Of a stretch of DNA of 64,000 nucleotides, positions 34,950-45,619 are shown in pieces (within the stretch, counting starts at the first letter, position 1; each line of letters starts with the position of its first letter). The position numbers were made by a program, and so were the translations under genes. The notes beneath the pieces were generated by a model. That model saw only the letters and a program-made list of their open reading frames with translations, was not told the origin of the DNA and did not search any database. The DNA lies in the NCBI GenBank assembly GCA_022448485.1, contig JAKUUI010000005.1:1-64000 (forward strand), written 5' to 3'. Source of the stretch: SAR324 cluster bacterium. Lineage in GTDB: Bacteria; SAR324; NAC60-12.

Positions 34950-37303
34950 GCAGCAGTTCCCTTTTTTATGAATCTCCTTTTTCCGCCTTTATTGCCTTTT
35001 GAATGCGGTGCTTCAGCGATTATTTTTTGACAGGCTAATTCATCCAATTTTTCGGGCTCAACACCTTTTGGGATTTTATAGTTTTTCTTTCCTGATTTAA
35101 TGTAAGGACCGAAGCGACCGTTAATTACCCGAATCTCACCAAAATCATGAATTGTATTTTTTGCTTTTTTCTCCAAGCCCTCACGAATAATTTCATGTGC
35201 TGCCTCTAAACTTGTATTCAACGGGTCTTCTCCTTCTGGCAAGGAGAAAAAATCTTTGCCCATTCTGACATAAGCTCCATAACGTCCGTTGTTGACAATA
35301 ATCTCTTCACCACTTTCGTAATTACCCAAAGTACGTGGCAATGCAAAACATTTCATGGCTTCTTCGTAAGTTACTTCGTTAAGATTGAGATTACTTGGTA
35401 AAGAAGCAAAACGTGGTTTTTCCTCATCTTCATAAGTTCCGATTTGAACCATTGGGCCAAATTTACCAATACTCACACTCACAGGTTTACCACTTTCCGA
35501 GTCAGTTCCCAATTCTCGTCGTTTAAGCACTTCTGCACGAGTTACAAATTCGTCTTTTTCTCCTACCCTTTGGTGAAAAGGCTCATAGAAATTTCCTATC
35601 ATTTCCACCCAGTTTTCCTCACCATTCGCAATCCGGTCAAAGTTCCTTTCAATTTTTGCAGTAAATCCCAAATTTACTATTTCAGAAAAATGATCCCTGA
35701 GAAAATCTGTGACAACTTCCCCAATAGACGTTGGTTTAAGTCGCTTTTCAGGGGTTACCTCAACATAGCCGCGATCTTGGATAGTTGAAATAGTTGGTGC
35801 AAAAGTCGAGGGCCGACCGATGCCTTCAGACTCCATTTTTTTCACTAAAGATGCTTCAGTGTAGCGGGGTGGAGGCTTAGTAAAGAATTGTTCACGTTTT
35901 ACTGGACCTTCTATTTCTTCTTCCGTACCATCTTCGTGAACAAGAGTATATTTCTGATCTTTTACAGTTAGTACTTGATCTTTTTCTACTTTGGGCAGGA
36001 TTACGTCTTTTTCACTCATCGATTCTTCCGGATCATCCGTACCTTCCGTGTAGGCCTGCAAAAACCCTGGAAAAACAACTCGTTGTCCTTGTGCCTCAAA
36101 CAAACATTCTTTATTTGCACCGGCCTCAATTTTTATAGTGGTGCGTGCAATTTCAGCCACAGACATTTGAGAAGCAAGAGCGCGCTTCCATACCAGACTG
36201 TAAAGGCGATACTGGTCGGAACTCAAACTGCCTTTGACAGTACTTGGTTTGAGTGAAAAGTCCACCGGGCGAATTGCTTCGTGAGCTTCCTGCGCATTCG
36301 TTGAGCGGTTTCTGAAAAATCGTGGTTCTTTCAAACCAAATTTTGAACCGTATTCCGAGTCAATAACCTCCTGTGCCTGCGTGAGAGCCTGTTTTGCAAG
36401 TACAACTGAATCTGTACGCATATAGGTAATCAGGCCACCGTTGTAATCAGGGTTATCAAAATTTCCTTCATAAAGTTGCTGTGCAACAACCATTGTTCTT
36501 TTGACCGAAAATCCCAATTTGACTGAAGCTTCCTGCTGAATTGTTGAAGTTGTGAATGGCGCACCGGGATTCCGGTTAGTCATACGCTCATCAATTTCGT
36601 GCACAACAAAATCTCCCTGCTTCACGCTGGATTCAATCGCCTTGGCTTCAGTTTCATTGACCACTTTTGCAGGCTTGCCATCAAGCTTCTTAAGTTCAGC
36701 GGAAAATTCTGAAAATTCCGCACGGATTTTCCAATATTCTTCTGGTTTAAATTTTCTGATTTCTTTTTCACGCTCAACCAGAATATAAACGGAAACACTC
36801 TGCACTCTCCCGGCAGAAAGCCCCGGTTTGATTTTTTTCCAGAGTAATGGAGACAGTTCATACCCTACTGCCCGGTCTAAAATTCTACGTGCCTGCTGAG
36901 CATTAACCAATTGTTTATCTACTTCCCTCGGATTTTCCAGAGCACTGAGAATTGCTGACTTTGTGATTTCGTGAAACACAATCCTTTTCACTGGACTTTT
37001 TTCCAAGCCGAGCGCATTCAGCAGATGCCATGAAATAGCCTCACCTTCACGGTCTTCATCCGTTGCAAGGTAGACCTCGGTTTTTTTATCAATTTGTTTT
37101 TTCAGCTCTGCAACTGTTTTTTTCTTATCCTTGGAAATTACATACTGTGGAGCAAATCCATTTTCAGGATCAAAGCCGAGCATACTCGAAGGAAGATCCC
37201 GAACATGCCCCATTGAGGCCTTAACGCTGTATTCTTTGCCCAAGAATTTACTAATTGTGCGGGCTTTTGCTGGTGATTCAACAATAATTAAATTTTTTGC
37301 CAT
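34946..37303 (-). CDS. topA: DNA topoisomerase I
   Basis: MAKNLIIVESPAKARTISKFLG; DEDREGEAISWHL; GLSAGRVQSV; YMRTDS; C-terminal repeats of the GRFGPYIK type. Confidence 0.96.
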   Translation of the reverse strand: MAKNLIIVESPAKARTISKFLGKEYSVKASMGHVRDLPSSMLGFDPENGFAPQYVISKDKKKTVAELKKQIDKKTEVYLATDEDREGEAISWHLLNALGLEKSPVKRIVFHEITKSAILSALENPREVDKQLVNAQQARRILDRAVGYELSPLLWKKIKPGLSAGRVQSVSVYILVEREKEIRKFKPEEYWKIRAEFSEFSAELKKLDGKPAKVVNETEAKAIESSVKQGDFVVHEIDERMTNRNPGAPFTTSTIQQEASVKLGFSVKRTMVVAQQLYEGNFDNPDYNGGLITYMRTDSVVLAKQALTQAQEVIDSEYGSKFGLKEPRFFRNRSTNAQEAHEAIRPVDFSLKPSTVKGSLSSDQYRLYSLVWKRALASQMSVAEIARTTIKIEAGANKECLFEAQGQRVVFPGFLQAYTEGTDDPEESMSEKDVILPKVEKDQVLTVKDQKYTLVHEDGTEEEIEGPVKREQFFTKPPPRYTEASLVKKMESEGIGRPSTFAPTISTIQDRGYVEVTPEKRLKPTSIGEVVTDFLRDHFSEIVNLGFTAKIERNFDRIANGEENWVEMIGNFYEPFHQRVGEKDEFVTRAEVLKRRELGTDSESGKPVSVSIGKFGPMVQIGTYEDEEKPRFASLPSNLNLNEVTYEEAMKCFALPRTLGNYESGEEIIVNNGRYGAYVRMGKDFFSLPEGEDPLNTSLEAAHEIIREGLEKKAKNTIHDFGEIRVINGRFGPYIKSGKKNYKIPKGVEPEKLDELACQKIIAEAPHSKGNKGGKRRFIKKGTAA

Positions 37304-37469
37304 AAATATCCCATGCATTCAGCATATGCTGAACTGTAATATACAAAAATGGTTTCGTAAAAATGGAAAATTAAATAGTAAAATCAGCGACAGAGGCTAC
37401 AAATATTTTATTAATTTTTATTAAGTCTAAATGCGACACTAGTTTGTCAATTATTATTATCTGAAACCT

Positions 37470-37498
37470 TTGTAGCAACCTTACACGAATTGCTACAA
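37470..37498 (-). terminator. hairpin just downstream of clpP
   Basis: Perfect 9-bp inverted repeat TTGTAGCAA/TTGCTACAA; no clear U-tract. Confidence 0.45.
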
Positions 37499-37503
37499 TT
37501 CTA

Positions 37504-38085
37504 TTATTTTAATTCTGACCGTGAATGCACCACCTTGTCAAGCAACCCGTATTCAAGTGCTTCTTCGGCAGTAAACCAATTATCACGATCAAGCGCTTTT
37601 TTTATTTCTTCTCTGCTTTTTCCCGTTTGCTCAGAATATAACTTGACCAGATGATCACGCGTTTTCAAAATTTCACGTGCTTGAATTTCACATTCAGAAG
37701 CCCGCCCCTGATACCCCATTAACAAGGGTTGGTGAATCATTATCTTTGCCTGAGGCATGGCAAAGCGCCGTCCCTTGTCAGCAGCCATACTCAAGATTGA
37801 ACCCATGCTTGCAGCAAACCCTGTCACAATAGTTGTCACTGGACATGCAATAAAATTAAGCATATCAAAAATGGCAAAGCCAGAAAATATTTCTCCTCCA
37901 GGAGAATTTATAAAAACCGTGACAGGCTCTTCATGACCCTCCTGTTCTAGTAATACCAATTGACTCAACACTTTTGCGGTCAATTCTGCATCGACTTGCT
38001 GGGAGATAACAACTGTACGGGACTTGAGCAGCTTGCTCGCCAAGTCCTCCATTTCCTTATTTTCTTTGTTTTTTTCTTTACTCAT
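37504..38085 (-). CDS. clpP: ATP-dependent Clp protease proteolytic subunit
   Basis: INSPGGEIFSGFAIFD, GFAASMGSIL, MIHQPL. Confidence 0.95.
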   Translation of the reverse strand: MSKEKNKENKEMEDLASKLLKSRTVVISQQVDAELTAKVLSQLVLLEQEGHEEPVTVFINSPGGEIFSGFAIFDMLNFIACPVTTIVTGFAASMGSILSMAADKGRRFAMPQAKIMIHQPLLMGYQGRASECEIQAREILKTRDHLVKLYSEQTGKSREEIKKALDRDNWFTAEEALEYGLLDKVVHSRSELK

Positions 38086-38352
38086 TTATTGTTCCTGTGT
38101 GAACCTTCTAGCATTTTTATCCGATATTTAGTGCGTTCTCCAAACTATGGTAGGGAAAAAGCGTGTGCAAGTTTTTTGTTGAATTAACTTATAGAAAAGC
38201 AGGTATCAGCAAACCTTTATATAAATTAGAACTAACAGGAAAAATTAGCACCAACTGCGACAACTGAAGTACATACTATTGTTTTCATAGCATTTTCTGA
38301 AATTTGCCTCTATTGTCGATGATTTTTCCATTTGTGAGCCTTATTACAGGCT

Positions 38353-40083
38353 TTATAATTTATCCGTAAGCATTTTTTTTGCTTGAAAATTATGCAACAT
38401 TTCGTGCGCCAGCTCCAGGGTTTGCTCTGTAATTTCCTGTCCCCCAATTAAATCAGCAAGGGCTTGGACTCTTTCTTTCTCTGTTTTGAGTGGATTGATT
38501 TTTGTATACGTCTCATTATCAGTCAAATGCTTGCTGACCAAGTAATGATTCTCTGCAAAAGCTGCAATTTGCGGGAGATGTGTCACACACAAAGTCTGCT
38601 GTCTCTCACCAAGTGAGTGTAATTTTTGGCCCACAATTTCTGCAATCCTTCCGCTGATTCCTGTATCAACTTCATCAAAAATCAATATTTCAACTGAATC
38701 AAGTGTGGTAAGAACAGTTTTAAGTGCCAGCATTATCCTGGACAGTTCCCCTCCGGATGCCACTTTGACAAGACTGAGCATTTCCTGTCCAGGATTAACC
38801 GTCAGCAAAAACTCAACCTGATCAATTCCTGAGCTTGTACTAGCATTGTTGTTTTCTGAAAATGATGCTGAAACAATGCTAGTGTTAAAACGCGCCTTTT
38901 CCATCCCCAGTTGATGCAACTCATCAACAATTGCACGATCCATTTTTTTGGCCTCTTCATGACGCTTTTCTGAGAGCAGTTCCGCTCTCTCTTGTAATTG
39001 TATCCTTAGTTGCTCAACCCTATCGTAAATCTCCTGCTCATTTTCATTAAAGTGTTCCAGTGAATCTAATTCTTGCTGAGATTTTTCATAAAGAGCCAAC
39101 AGTTCTTCTGCATTTTCAAGTCGAAATTTACGTACAAAATGTTGTATTTGACTAAGCCGCTCGTTGATCCATGCCAGACGAGCCGGATCGTCTTCCACTT
39201 TGTCACTGTAGTGCACCAATTCCTGGTAACTGTCTTCGACCTGAATAAGCGCTGTTTCGACTCCGGAGCGGATATTTGCACATTCATCATCAATTTGTTC
39301 TGCATCACTCAAAAGTTTTCTTGTCAATTCCAGCTGCTCTAAAACCGCTCCATCCTCTTCCTGTAGTTGATGCCTAATCTGTCCCAGAAGCATTGAGAGT
39401 TTTTCTACATGAATCAGTCTATTCTCTTCTTTTCGAAGTTCACTTTCTTCTGCAGGCTGTAAATTTAGTTCAGACAAGTCTGCAATAATTTCCCTAAGCT
39501 CAACTAAACGAACTGCACGTTCTGCATATTGCTTCTGCAGAGCCTGCTGTTCTTTTTTTGCTGCCTGCAAAGCCTGGTAAGTTTCTGATACTTGACGTCG
39601 CAATGTAGTCAATTGGCCATAAACATCAAGAAAATCCAGGTGTGATGAGACCTGCAGCAAAGATTGATTGTCGTGCTGTCCATGAATATTAATCAATTGC
39701 CGGCCTATTTTTTTTAGAAAATCTGCAGTAACTGATACACCATTTATATGCCGTTTTTGTCTACCTTTACGAGAAACAAGACAACGCACAATTAATTCGT
39801 CATCCAGAGTTATCCCGGAATACTCCAGTTCCCTACGGATGTTGAATTGCTCACCCTGATCTGAATTTGCTGGTATAGAAAATATCCCTTCTACTAAGGC
39901 ATGCTCCTCACCCGTACGGATGATGCCTGGATCACCACGATGGCCAAGTACAAGCAAAATCGCATCGATCATAATCGATTTTCCTGCTCCGGTTTCACCT
40001 GTGAGGATGGAAAATCCTGCTGTAAATTCTACATCCAGTTCACGGATCGTTGCTAAATTTTCTATTCTCAACTGTAACAACAT
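38353..40083 (-). CDS. recN: DNA repair protein RecN
   Basis: LTGETGAGKSIMIDAI; INIHGQHDNQSLL; VASGGELSRIMLALK; EVDTGISGRIAE. Confidence 0.95.
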   Translation of the reverse strand: MLLQLRIENLATIRELDVEFTAGFSILTGETGAGKSIMIDAILLVLGHRGDPGIIRTGEEHALVEGIFSIPANSDQGEQFNIRRELEYSGITLDDELIVRCLVSRKGRQKRHINGVSVTADFLKKIGRQLINIHGQHDNQSLLQVSSHLDFLDVYGQLTTLRRQVSETYQALQAAKKEQQALQKQYAERAVRLVELREIIADLSELNLQPAEESELRKEENRLIHVEKLSMLLGQIRHQLQEEDGAVLEQLELTRKLLSDAEQIDDECANIRSGVETALIQVEDSYQELVHYSDKVEDDPARLAWINERLSQIQHFVRKFRLENAEELLALYEKSQQELDSLEHFNENEQEIYDRVEQLRIQLQERAELLSEKRHEEAKKMDRAIVDELHQLGMEKARFNTSIVSASFSENNNASTSSGIDQVEFLLTVNPGQEMLSLVKVASGGELSRIMLALKTVLTTLDSVEILIFDEVDTGISGRIAEIVGQKLHSLGERQQTLCVTHLPQIAAFAENHYLVSKHLTDNETYTKINPLKTEKERVQALADLIGGQEITEQTLELAHEMLHNFQAKKMLTDKL

Positions 40084-40250
40084 TTAGAAAATATTATTCA
40101 TTAAAATTGTATTTTGATTAAATATATATAATATCTATAATACTGTTGTGATCATCGTTTTGTACTATTTAATTAAATATATATATTCATAATTGTTGAA
40201 AATTATTTAAAATCGATTTCTTTAAATAATTATGACAAGCTCGAAAAAAG

Positions 40251-40357
40251 TTGTCATTTCTGTGAAAATCAGAATCCAGGAACTTATAAGTAACTAAAAT
40301 AACAAACTCACTCTTTCGTGGAAATGACAAACAAATGTGGCATTTTGGCTTTTTACG
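40251..40357. repeat. intergenic REP/MITE-like element, copy 2
   Basis: TTGTCATTTC (40251-40260) and GAAATGACAA (40321-40330) are perfect inverted repeats; internal and downstream homology to 8551-8697. Confidence 0.65.
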
Positions 40358-40531
40358 ATTGCATCACTTATACATTTGGTAGAATTATTGTGAGAAAGAT
40401 TTTTATTTGATTGATTATATAATTAATCATTCAGGTTAGCTAATATCATGGGAGTGACAGCAAAATAGTCGAACATTTAATTATATCTTTCATGCTCACA
40501 TTTTTTTCAATGACTGATGCACGCACAAATT

Positions 40532-43500
40532 TCAAAAATATTTTAGATAAATCTCTCTAACATTATTAGTCGCTGTTTCCACAGTTTGACGCAAATTTGT
40601 AGCTTCATAGCCATGATGATTCAGCAGTTGGATAATCGTGTATTCCTGAATCTTTTCAAAATCAAGCAAATCTGTAGATTCATCATAGATCAGTCGTAGT
40701 CCATTTTCAATTAGTCTCAACATTTTGTAATTGTATTGTAAGCTTTCAGCTTCTTCTTTTTCGAGTAAAGCTAGTTTACCAAGTTCTCGTAGAGCTACCA
40801 TGGTTTTTGGATTTTGTAGTTGAGTGAAATCGCTTCCATGTTTCAGCTGCATTGCTTGTGTCAGGTATTCAATATCCAGTAATCCCCCCCGACCTTCTTT
40901 GATGTTGCGGCAATTATCTTTTTCTCCTGACAACTCTCGCTCTTTGCGTTGCCGAAAATGATGAATTTGCGCATTCATATCTATCGGCGGAGTCCATTCA
41001 TAAACCGCACTACGTATTCCATCTTCTACTTCCTGCAGCCATCCTACTTCACCACTACCTCCAATTACCCGGCCTTTTATCAAGGCTTGATGTTCCCATG
41101 GTAACGATTTTTCATGGTACTTGAGATATTTATCCAAAGGGGTGACCAACACACCGGCGTTTCCTGATGGTCGAAGGCGTGCATCGAGCCTATAGGCATA
41201 ACCGGTACGAGTCATAGTGGAAAGACTGGAAATAAGACGCTGAATTAATTTGATCCAATATTCCTGTGCACCGATTTCACGGGGACCGCTTGTAGTTCCC
41301 TCACCGGAATGAATAAATATCAAATCAAGATCAGAGAGATAGGTCAATTCGCCCCCCCCCAGTTTACCCAAACCAATAATTGCAAATTGCCCTGTTCCAC
41401 CATTTGCGTCCCGGACTTCCCCATATCGTTGAATTAACCATTTTTGAGACAATCGAAAAGCCGCCTGTACAATAACCTCAGCTAGCAAGGTCAATCCTAA
41501 TCTGGTTCGTTCGTATGAAAGCACACCTTCCATTTCAGCGCTTCCGAGTAGAAATGTGATGGTGTGCTTGAATTGCCGTAACTGATCAATTTTAGCTTCT
41601 TCATTTTCTGCACAGCTCTGCAACTGTTCTTCAAGCTGTTCTGTCCAAGTTATTGCTGAAATTTCAAGTGTTGAATTATCCAGTTGTTCCAGCAGGTCCA
41701 AGTGATTGAGTAAATAATTCCACAGCATCTCACTGGTTTCTGCAATTCTCGTCAAACGTGAAAGTGCAGACGGATGCTTAAACAGTTTTCGATAATAGCC
41801 AATTTGCACCCCAACTGATTCGAAGAGGCGCTGAAAACGATTTTTTGTACTCTCATTCATAAGCGGAGCAAGTTGCTGTGAGAATGATTCAATAAACCGC
41901 TTTTCATCTTCAGTGAAACTTTGCACACGTGCGCTGCTACGGATAGCCGCTTCAATTTCAAGATGTTTACGACTAAACAAACCGCTGAAAATCGCACGCA
42001 CCCGACCCATCACATCTTTCAAATCACTCAAAAATAGTTGACGTGCTTTTTCAATATCAAATTCGCTGTACCCTAAATTTCTGGCAACCTCCTGTTGTAG
42101 TTCAACCTCAGAGGGCAAAGTGTGTGTTTGCTGTTCCTCACGCAGCTGAAGGTGATGTTCCACTCGCCGCAAAAACAAATATGATTCTTCCAGTATGTCC
42201 GCATCACGTCTCGGAATTAGCTCTGCTTGACGCAATTTTTCCAAAACTTGTAGCGTTCCTGGGATACGTAGTTCCGGTTTTTCACCACCATATAACAGTT
42301 GAAAAGTTTGCACAAAAAATTCAATTTCGCGGATTCCTCCTTTGCCTAATTTTACATTCAAATAGCTTTCCCGTAGATGTTCCTCTTCGATACGCTCCTT
42401 CACTTTTTCTACATCACGCAGTACTCCTTCGTCCAGCAATCTTCGATAAACAAAAGGGGTAATCATGCTTATAAAATCTTTTCCAGACTGCGTTGTTCCA
42501 GCAACCGGGACAGCTTTTATGAGGGCTTGGCGCTCCCACATTTCTCCACTTGCGGTATAATATAATTCCATTTCATCCAGAGACTGAACAAGTGGCGCAC
42601 GTTCACCTCCAGGACGCAATCGCATATCCATTCGTGCCAAAAAACCTTCCACGGTTACATCTGCCATCACGTCGATCAATATCCTTGCAGCCTTCATCCG
42701 CAGTTTATAATCATGGTCAGGATCTCCGCTAAGTGGCTCATTATCATGAATAAACATCAAATCAACATCGGATGAATAGTTAAGTTCGTTGCCGCCTAAT
42801 TTCCCCATTGCCAATATCATAAATGGATAAAGCTGTTGGTGGCTTTCACTTTGCGAGGAAAATGATTTGCAACTTGTTTCTCTAGTCGTGTCCGGAATAT
42901 TACCATTGGTGAGGAAATCCGTGATTCCCAACTCGTGATTCGTGATTCCTGAAAGGGCTGCTCGTAAACAGCAAATAGCAATAGAAGAGAGTTCTTCCAG
43001 AGTTTCTTTAAATGGACATAGATGTGCCAAATCACGGACAGTTATCCGCAAATATTCTTCGTATTTGTAGCGCCGTAAAATATTCTTGAATTCCGGAAGT
43101 GAAAATCCAGTCAGCTGATCCAGCCGTTTCCGGAGTTCTTTTTCCATAACTTCTAAATCCTTTTTTCGTAACAGGAAAGGAGACTCCAGCAACTCTACAG
43201 CAAGTTGCGGATTCCTTTTTAAACGATTTGCGAGAAAATTACTGCGTCCAAAAATGTACAGGAATGCTTCTATGTTCGGACGACTCCAGTTAAAATTACT
43301 GCTGAACTTGTTCTGGAAAGCTACGGAAAAATCAATAAACTGGGTCAGCGCGGTTTCTGGTGTTCCAGAAGAGAGTATAATAGGAAGGAAATGAGGAAGG
43401 TGATCTGCAATTCCACAAATTTCAATACTCTCCTCTAACAGAGACGCCAGTCGTTCCGAAGAATTGGAGGAGAAAGGCGAAGAAGAGCCCTGCAAAATTG

Positions 43501-43561
43501 CTTTCCAGTTTCTCTGCTCAAACAAGGGAAATAGGTTTTTAATCCAGTCGTTGAGGTTCAC
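40532..43561 (-). CDS. glnE: bifunctional glutamine synthetase adenylyltransferase/deadenylase
   Basis: Two NTase cores: AMGKLGGNELNYSSDVDLMFIH and GLGKLGGGELTYLSDLDLIFIH. Confidence 0.95.
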   Translation of the reverse strand: MNLNDWIKNLFPLFEQRNWKAILQGSSSPFSSNSSERLASLLEESIEICGIADHLPHFLPIILSSGTPETALTQFIDFSVAFQNKFSSNFNWSRPNIEAFLYIFGRSNFLANRLKRNPQLAVELLESPFLLRKKDLEVMEKELRKRLDQLTGFSLPEFKNILRRYKYEEYLRITVRDLAHLCPFKETLEELSSIAICCLRAALSGITNHELGITDFLTNGNIPDTTRETSCKSFSSQSESHQQLYPFMILAMGKLGGNELNYSSDVDLMFIHDNEPLSGDPDHDYKLRMKAARILIDVMADVTVEGFLARMDMRLRPGGERAPLVQSLDEMELYYTASGEMWERQALIKAVPVAGTTQSGKDFISMITPFVYRRLLDEGVLRDVEKVKERIEEEHLRESYLNVKLGKGGIREIEFFVQTFQLLYGGEKPELRIPGTLQVLEKLRQAELIPRRDADILEESYLFLRRVEHHLQLREEQQTHTLPSEVELQQEVARNLGYSEFDIEKARQLFLSDLKDVMGRVRAIFSGLFSRKHLEIEAAIRSSARVQSFTEDEKRFIESFSQQLAPLMNESTKNRFQRLFESVGVQIGYYRKLFKHPSALSRLTRIAETSEMLWNYLLNHLDLLEQLDNSTLEISAITWTEQLEEQLQSCAENEEAKIDQLRQFKHTITFLLGSAEMEGVLSYERTRLGLTLLAEVIVQAAFRLSQKWLIQRYGEVRDANGGTGQFAIIGLGKLGGGELTYLSDLDLIFIHSGEGTTSGPREIGAQEYWIKLIQRLISSLSTMTRTGYAYRLDARLRPSGNAGVLVTPLDKYLKYHEKSLPWEHQALIKGRVIGGSGEVGWLQEVEDGIRSAVYEWTPPIDMNAQIHHFRQRKERELSGEKDNCRNIKEGRGGLLDIEYLTQAMQLKHGSDFTQLQNPKTMVALRELGKLALLEKEEAESLQYNYKMLRLIENGLRLIYDESTDLLDFEKIQEYTIIQLLNHHGYEATNLRQTVETATNNVREIYLKYF

Positions 43562-43841
43562 TTTTATTTCTTTTTTTTGTTTCAGGTGCGAGCACAGTTT
43601 AGCATAAAATAATACTCGTCAGAAATAAAAAACAACTCTTTGATGCTTGTTGATGGCAGTCTAAGTTTGTACTTTTATCCACTTGCTAAGAAGCTTTATG
43701 CCTGTAAAATCTTGAGGATATCCTGCTACATTTACAGCAAATTTATATTACCTAGCATTAGCTACTGATAATAAAGTTATTAGACTCAGAGCTGGTTTTT
43801 TTGGAAAAGATCTAAGGTAGGGATAAACGAAAACAGTAGGG

Positions 43842-43864
43842 CGTGGGAACAAAATGCTCCCACG
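43842..43864 (-). terminator. possible terminator hairpin downstream of glnA
   Basis: CGTGGGA...TCCCACG inverted repeat; weak U-tract. Confidence 0.4.
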
Positions 43865-43875
43865 TAAAAGTCAGA

Positions 43876-45288
43876 TTAACAGTTGAAATACAACTCAAAC
43901 TCATGTGGGTGGGGTCGGGAGTCGATGGCTTTGACTTCTTCTTCCATCTTCCAATCCAGCCAGTAGTCGATAACATCCTTCGTAAAAACTTCCCCTTTGA
44001 GCAAAAATTCGTGGTCGCTCTTCAGGGCTTCTAGAGATTCGTAAAGTGAACTAGGCATCTTACCTATTTGATTCAGTTTTTCCGGAGGAAGATCATAAAT
44101 ATTAACATCCATCGGTTCCCCTGGATCAATTTTATTTTGGATTCCATCCAATCCTGCCATCATCATTGCCGGAAAGGCAAAATAGACATTGGCTCCAGAG
44201 TCTGGACAACGGTATTCAATCCGACGACCTTTTGGTGAATCTACTACTGGGATTCTGACGGTTGCGGAGCGGTTGCGATTTGAATATGCCAAATTAATCG
44301 GTGCTTCATAACCGGGCACGAGGCGTTTGTAAGAGTTAGTTAATGGATTAGTGAACGCAGCTAAAGCTGGGGCATGCTTGAGAATTCCACCAATATAATG
44401 CAGGGCCATTTCGCTCAACCCTCCGTATTGATCTCCAGCAAACAAGGGCTGACCGTCCTTCCAAATCGACTGGTGCGTATGCATTCCACTACCATTATCT
44501 GAAAACATCGGTTTAGGCATGAAAGTCGCTGTTTTGCCATATTCTCTTGCAACATTACGCACTACGTATTTGTAAAGCTGCATCATGTCGGCAGTCCTCA
44601 GCATAGTATCAAACTTAATATCAATTTCATGCTGAGCAGGCGCTACTTCATGGTGTTGTGCTTCAATGGTAATTCCTAATTCCTGCATGGCTAAAACCAT
44701 CTCTGCACGAATGTCGCGGTCCTGGTCAAACGGGGCTGTGGGGAAATATCCTGACTTGTGACCAATTTTGTATGCCTTGTTTCCACCCGCTTCTTCGGCA
44801 CCGGAGTTCCATGGGCATTCCGTAGAATCAATTGAATAGAACCCCCCCTCAGGACCTTGTGCATAACGCACGTCATCAAACATGAAAAATTCTGCCTCAG
44901 GACCAATATAAATTGTGTCGCCAATTCCAGTGGAAATTAGATAATTTTCTGCTTTTTTTGTCACACTTCGTGGATCACGGCTGTAATCTTCACCGGTAAC
45001 AGGATCTTGAATATCACAAATAATAGATAATGTCTGAACTTCATAGAACGGATCCATTTTTACCGTTTCAATATCCGGCATAACTTTCATATCGCTGTTG
45101 TCTATTGACTGCCAGCAACGAATGCTGGAACCGTCGAACATACGACCTTCCTCCAGCATCTCTTCTGATAAGTCTGAAACTGGAACTGCAAAGTGCTGCC
45201 ATGTTCCTAGAAAATCGATAAATTTCAAATCCACCATTTCCACTTCATTTTGTTTTGCAAATTCAATAACCTCTTTTGGAGTAGTCAT
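43876..45288 (-). CDS. glnA: glutamine synthetase type I
   Basis: FDGSSIRCWQSI, GSGMHTHQSIW, adenylylation-site region NIYDLPPE. Confidence 0.97.
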   Translation of the reverse strand: MTTPKEVIEFAKQNEVEMVDLKFIDFLGTWQHFAVPVSDLSEEMLEEGRMFDGSSIRCWQSIDNSDMKVMPDIETVKMDPFYEVQTLSIICDIQDPVTGEDYSRDPRSVTKKAENYLISTGIGDTIYIGPEAEFFMFDDVRYAQGPEGGFYSIDSTECPWNSGAEEAGGNKAYKIGHKSGYFPTAPFDQDRDIRAEMVLAMQELGITIEAQHHEVAPAQHEIDIKFDTMLRTADMMQLYKYVVRNVAREYGKTATFMPKPMFSDNGSGMHTHQSIWKDGQPLFAGDQYGGLSEMALHYIGGILKHAPALAAFTNPLTNSYKRLVPGYEAPINLAYSNRNRSATVRIPVVDSPKGRRIEYRCPDSGANVYFAFPAMMMAGLDGIQNKIDPGEPMDVNIYDLPPEKLNQIGKMPSSLYESLEALKSDHEFLLKGEVFTKDVIDYWLDWKMEEEVKAIDSRPHPHEFELYFNC

Positions 45289-45619
45289 AACTTATTCCTC
45301 TTTCAATATATTAATTATTTAGCAACCACAAAAACACGGGGTAATAAACCTAAACCACCACTGGTGGCAAATACCAAGCCAAAAATCATCCTGCTGATAT
45401 TACATGTATTTAATTATTTTTACAAGAAAATTAGCATATTATTTAAGCAACTGCATATAATTTAGTCAAATAAAGAATTCCAATACACCATGAACATGCA
45501 AAGAGAAAATAATTTGCCAGCGATTTTAAAGCTAATATCGCATGAGTTCTGGTATATTGCTTGCTTTGCTCAAAGCCTATATAAATAAAATCAAAAACTG
45601 TAATTTTTCTGGTTCATCT

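Noticed and set aside
42043-42732. Plus-strand ORFs inside glnE
   Set aside because: Antisense to a conserved full-length GlnE.
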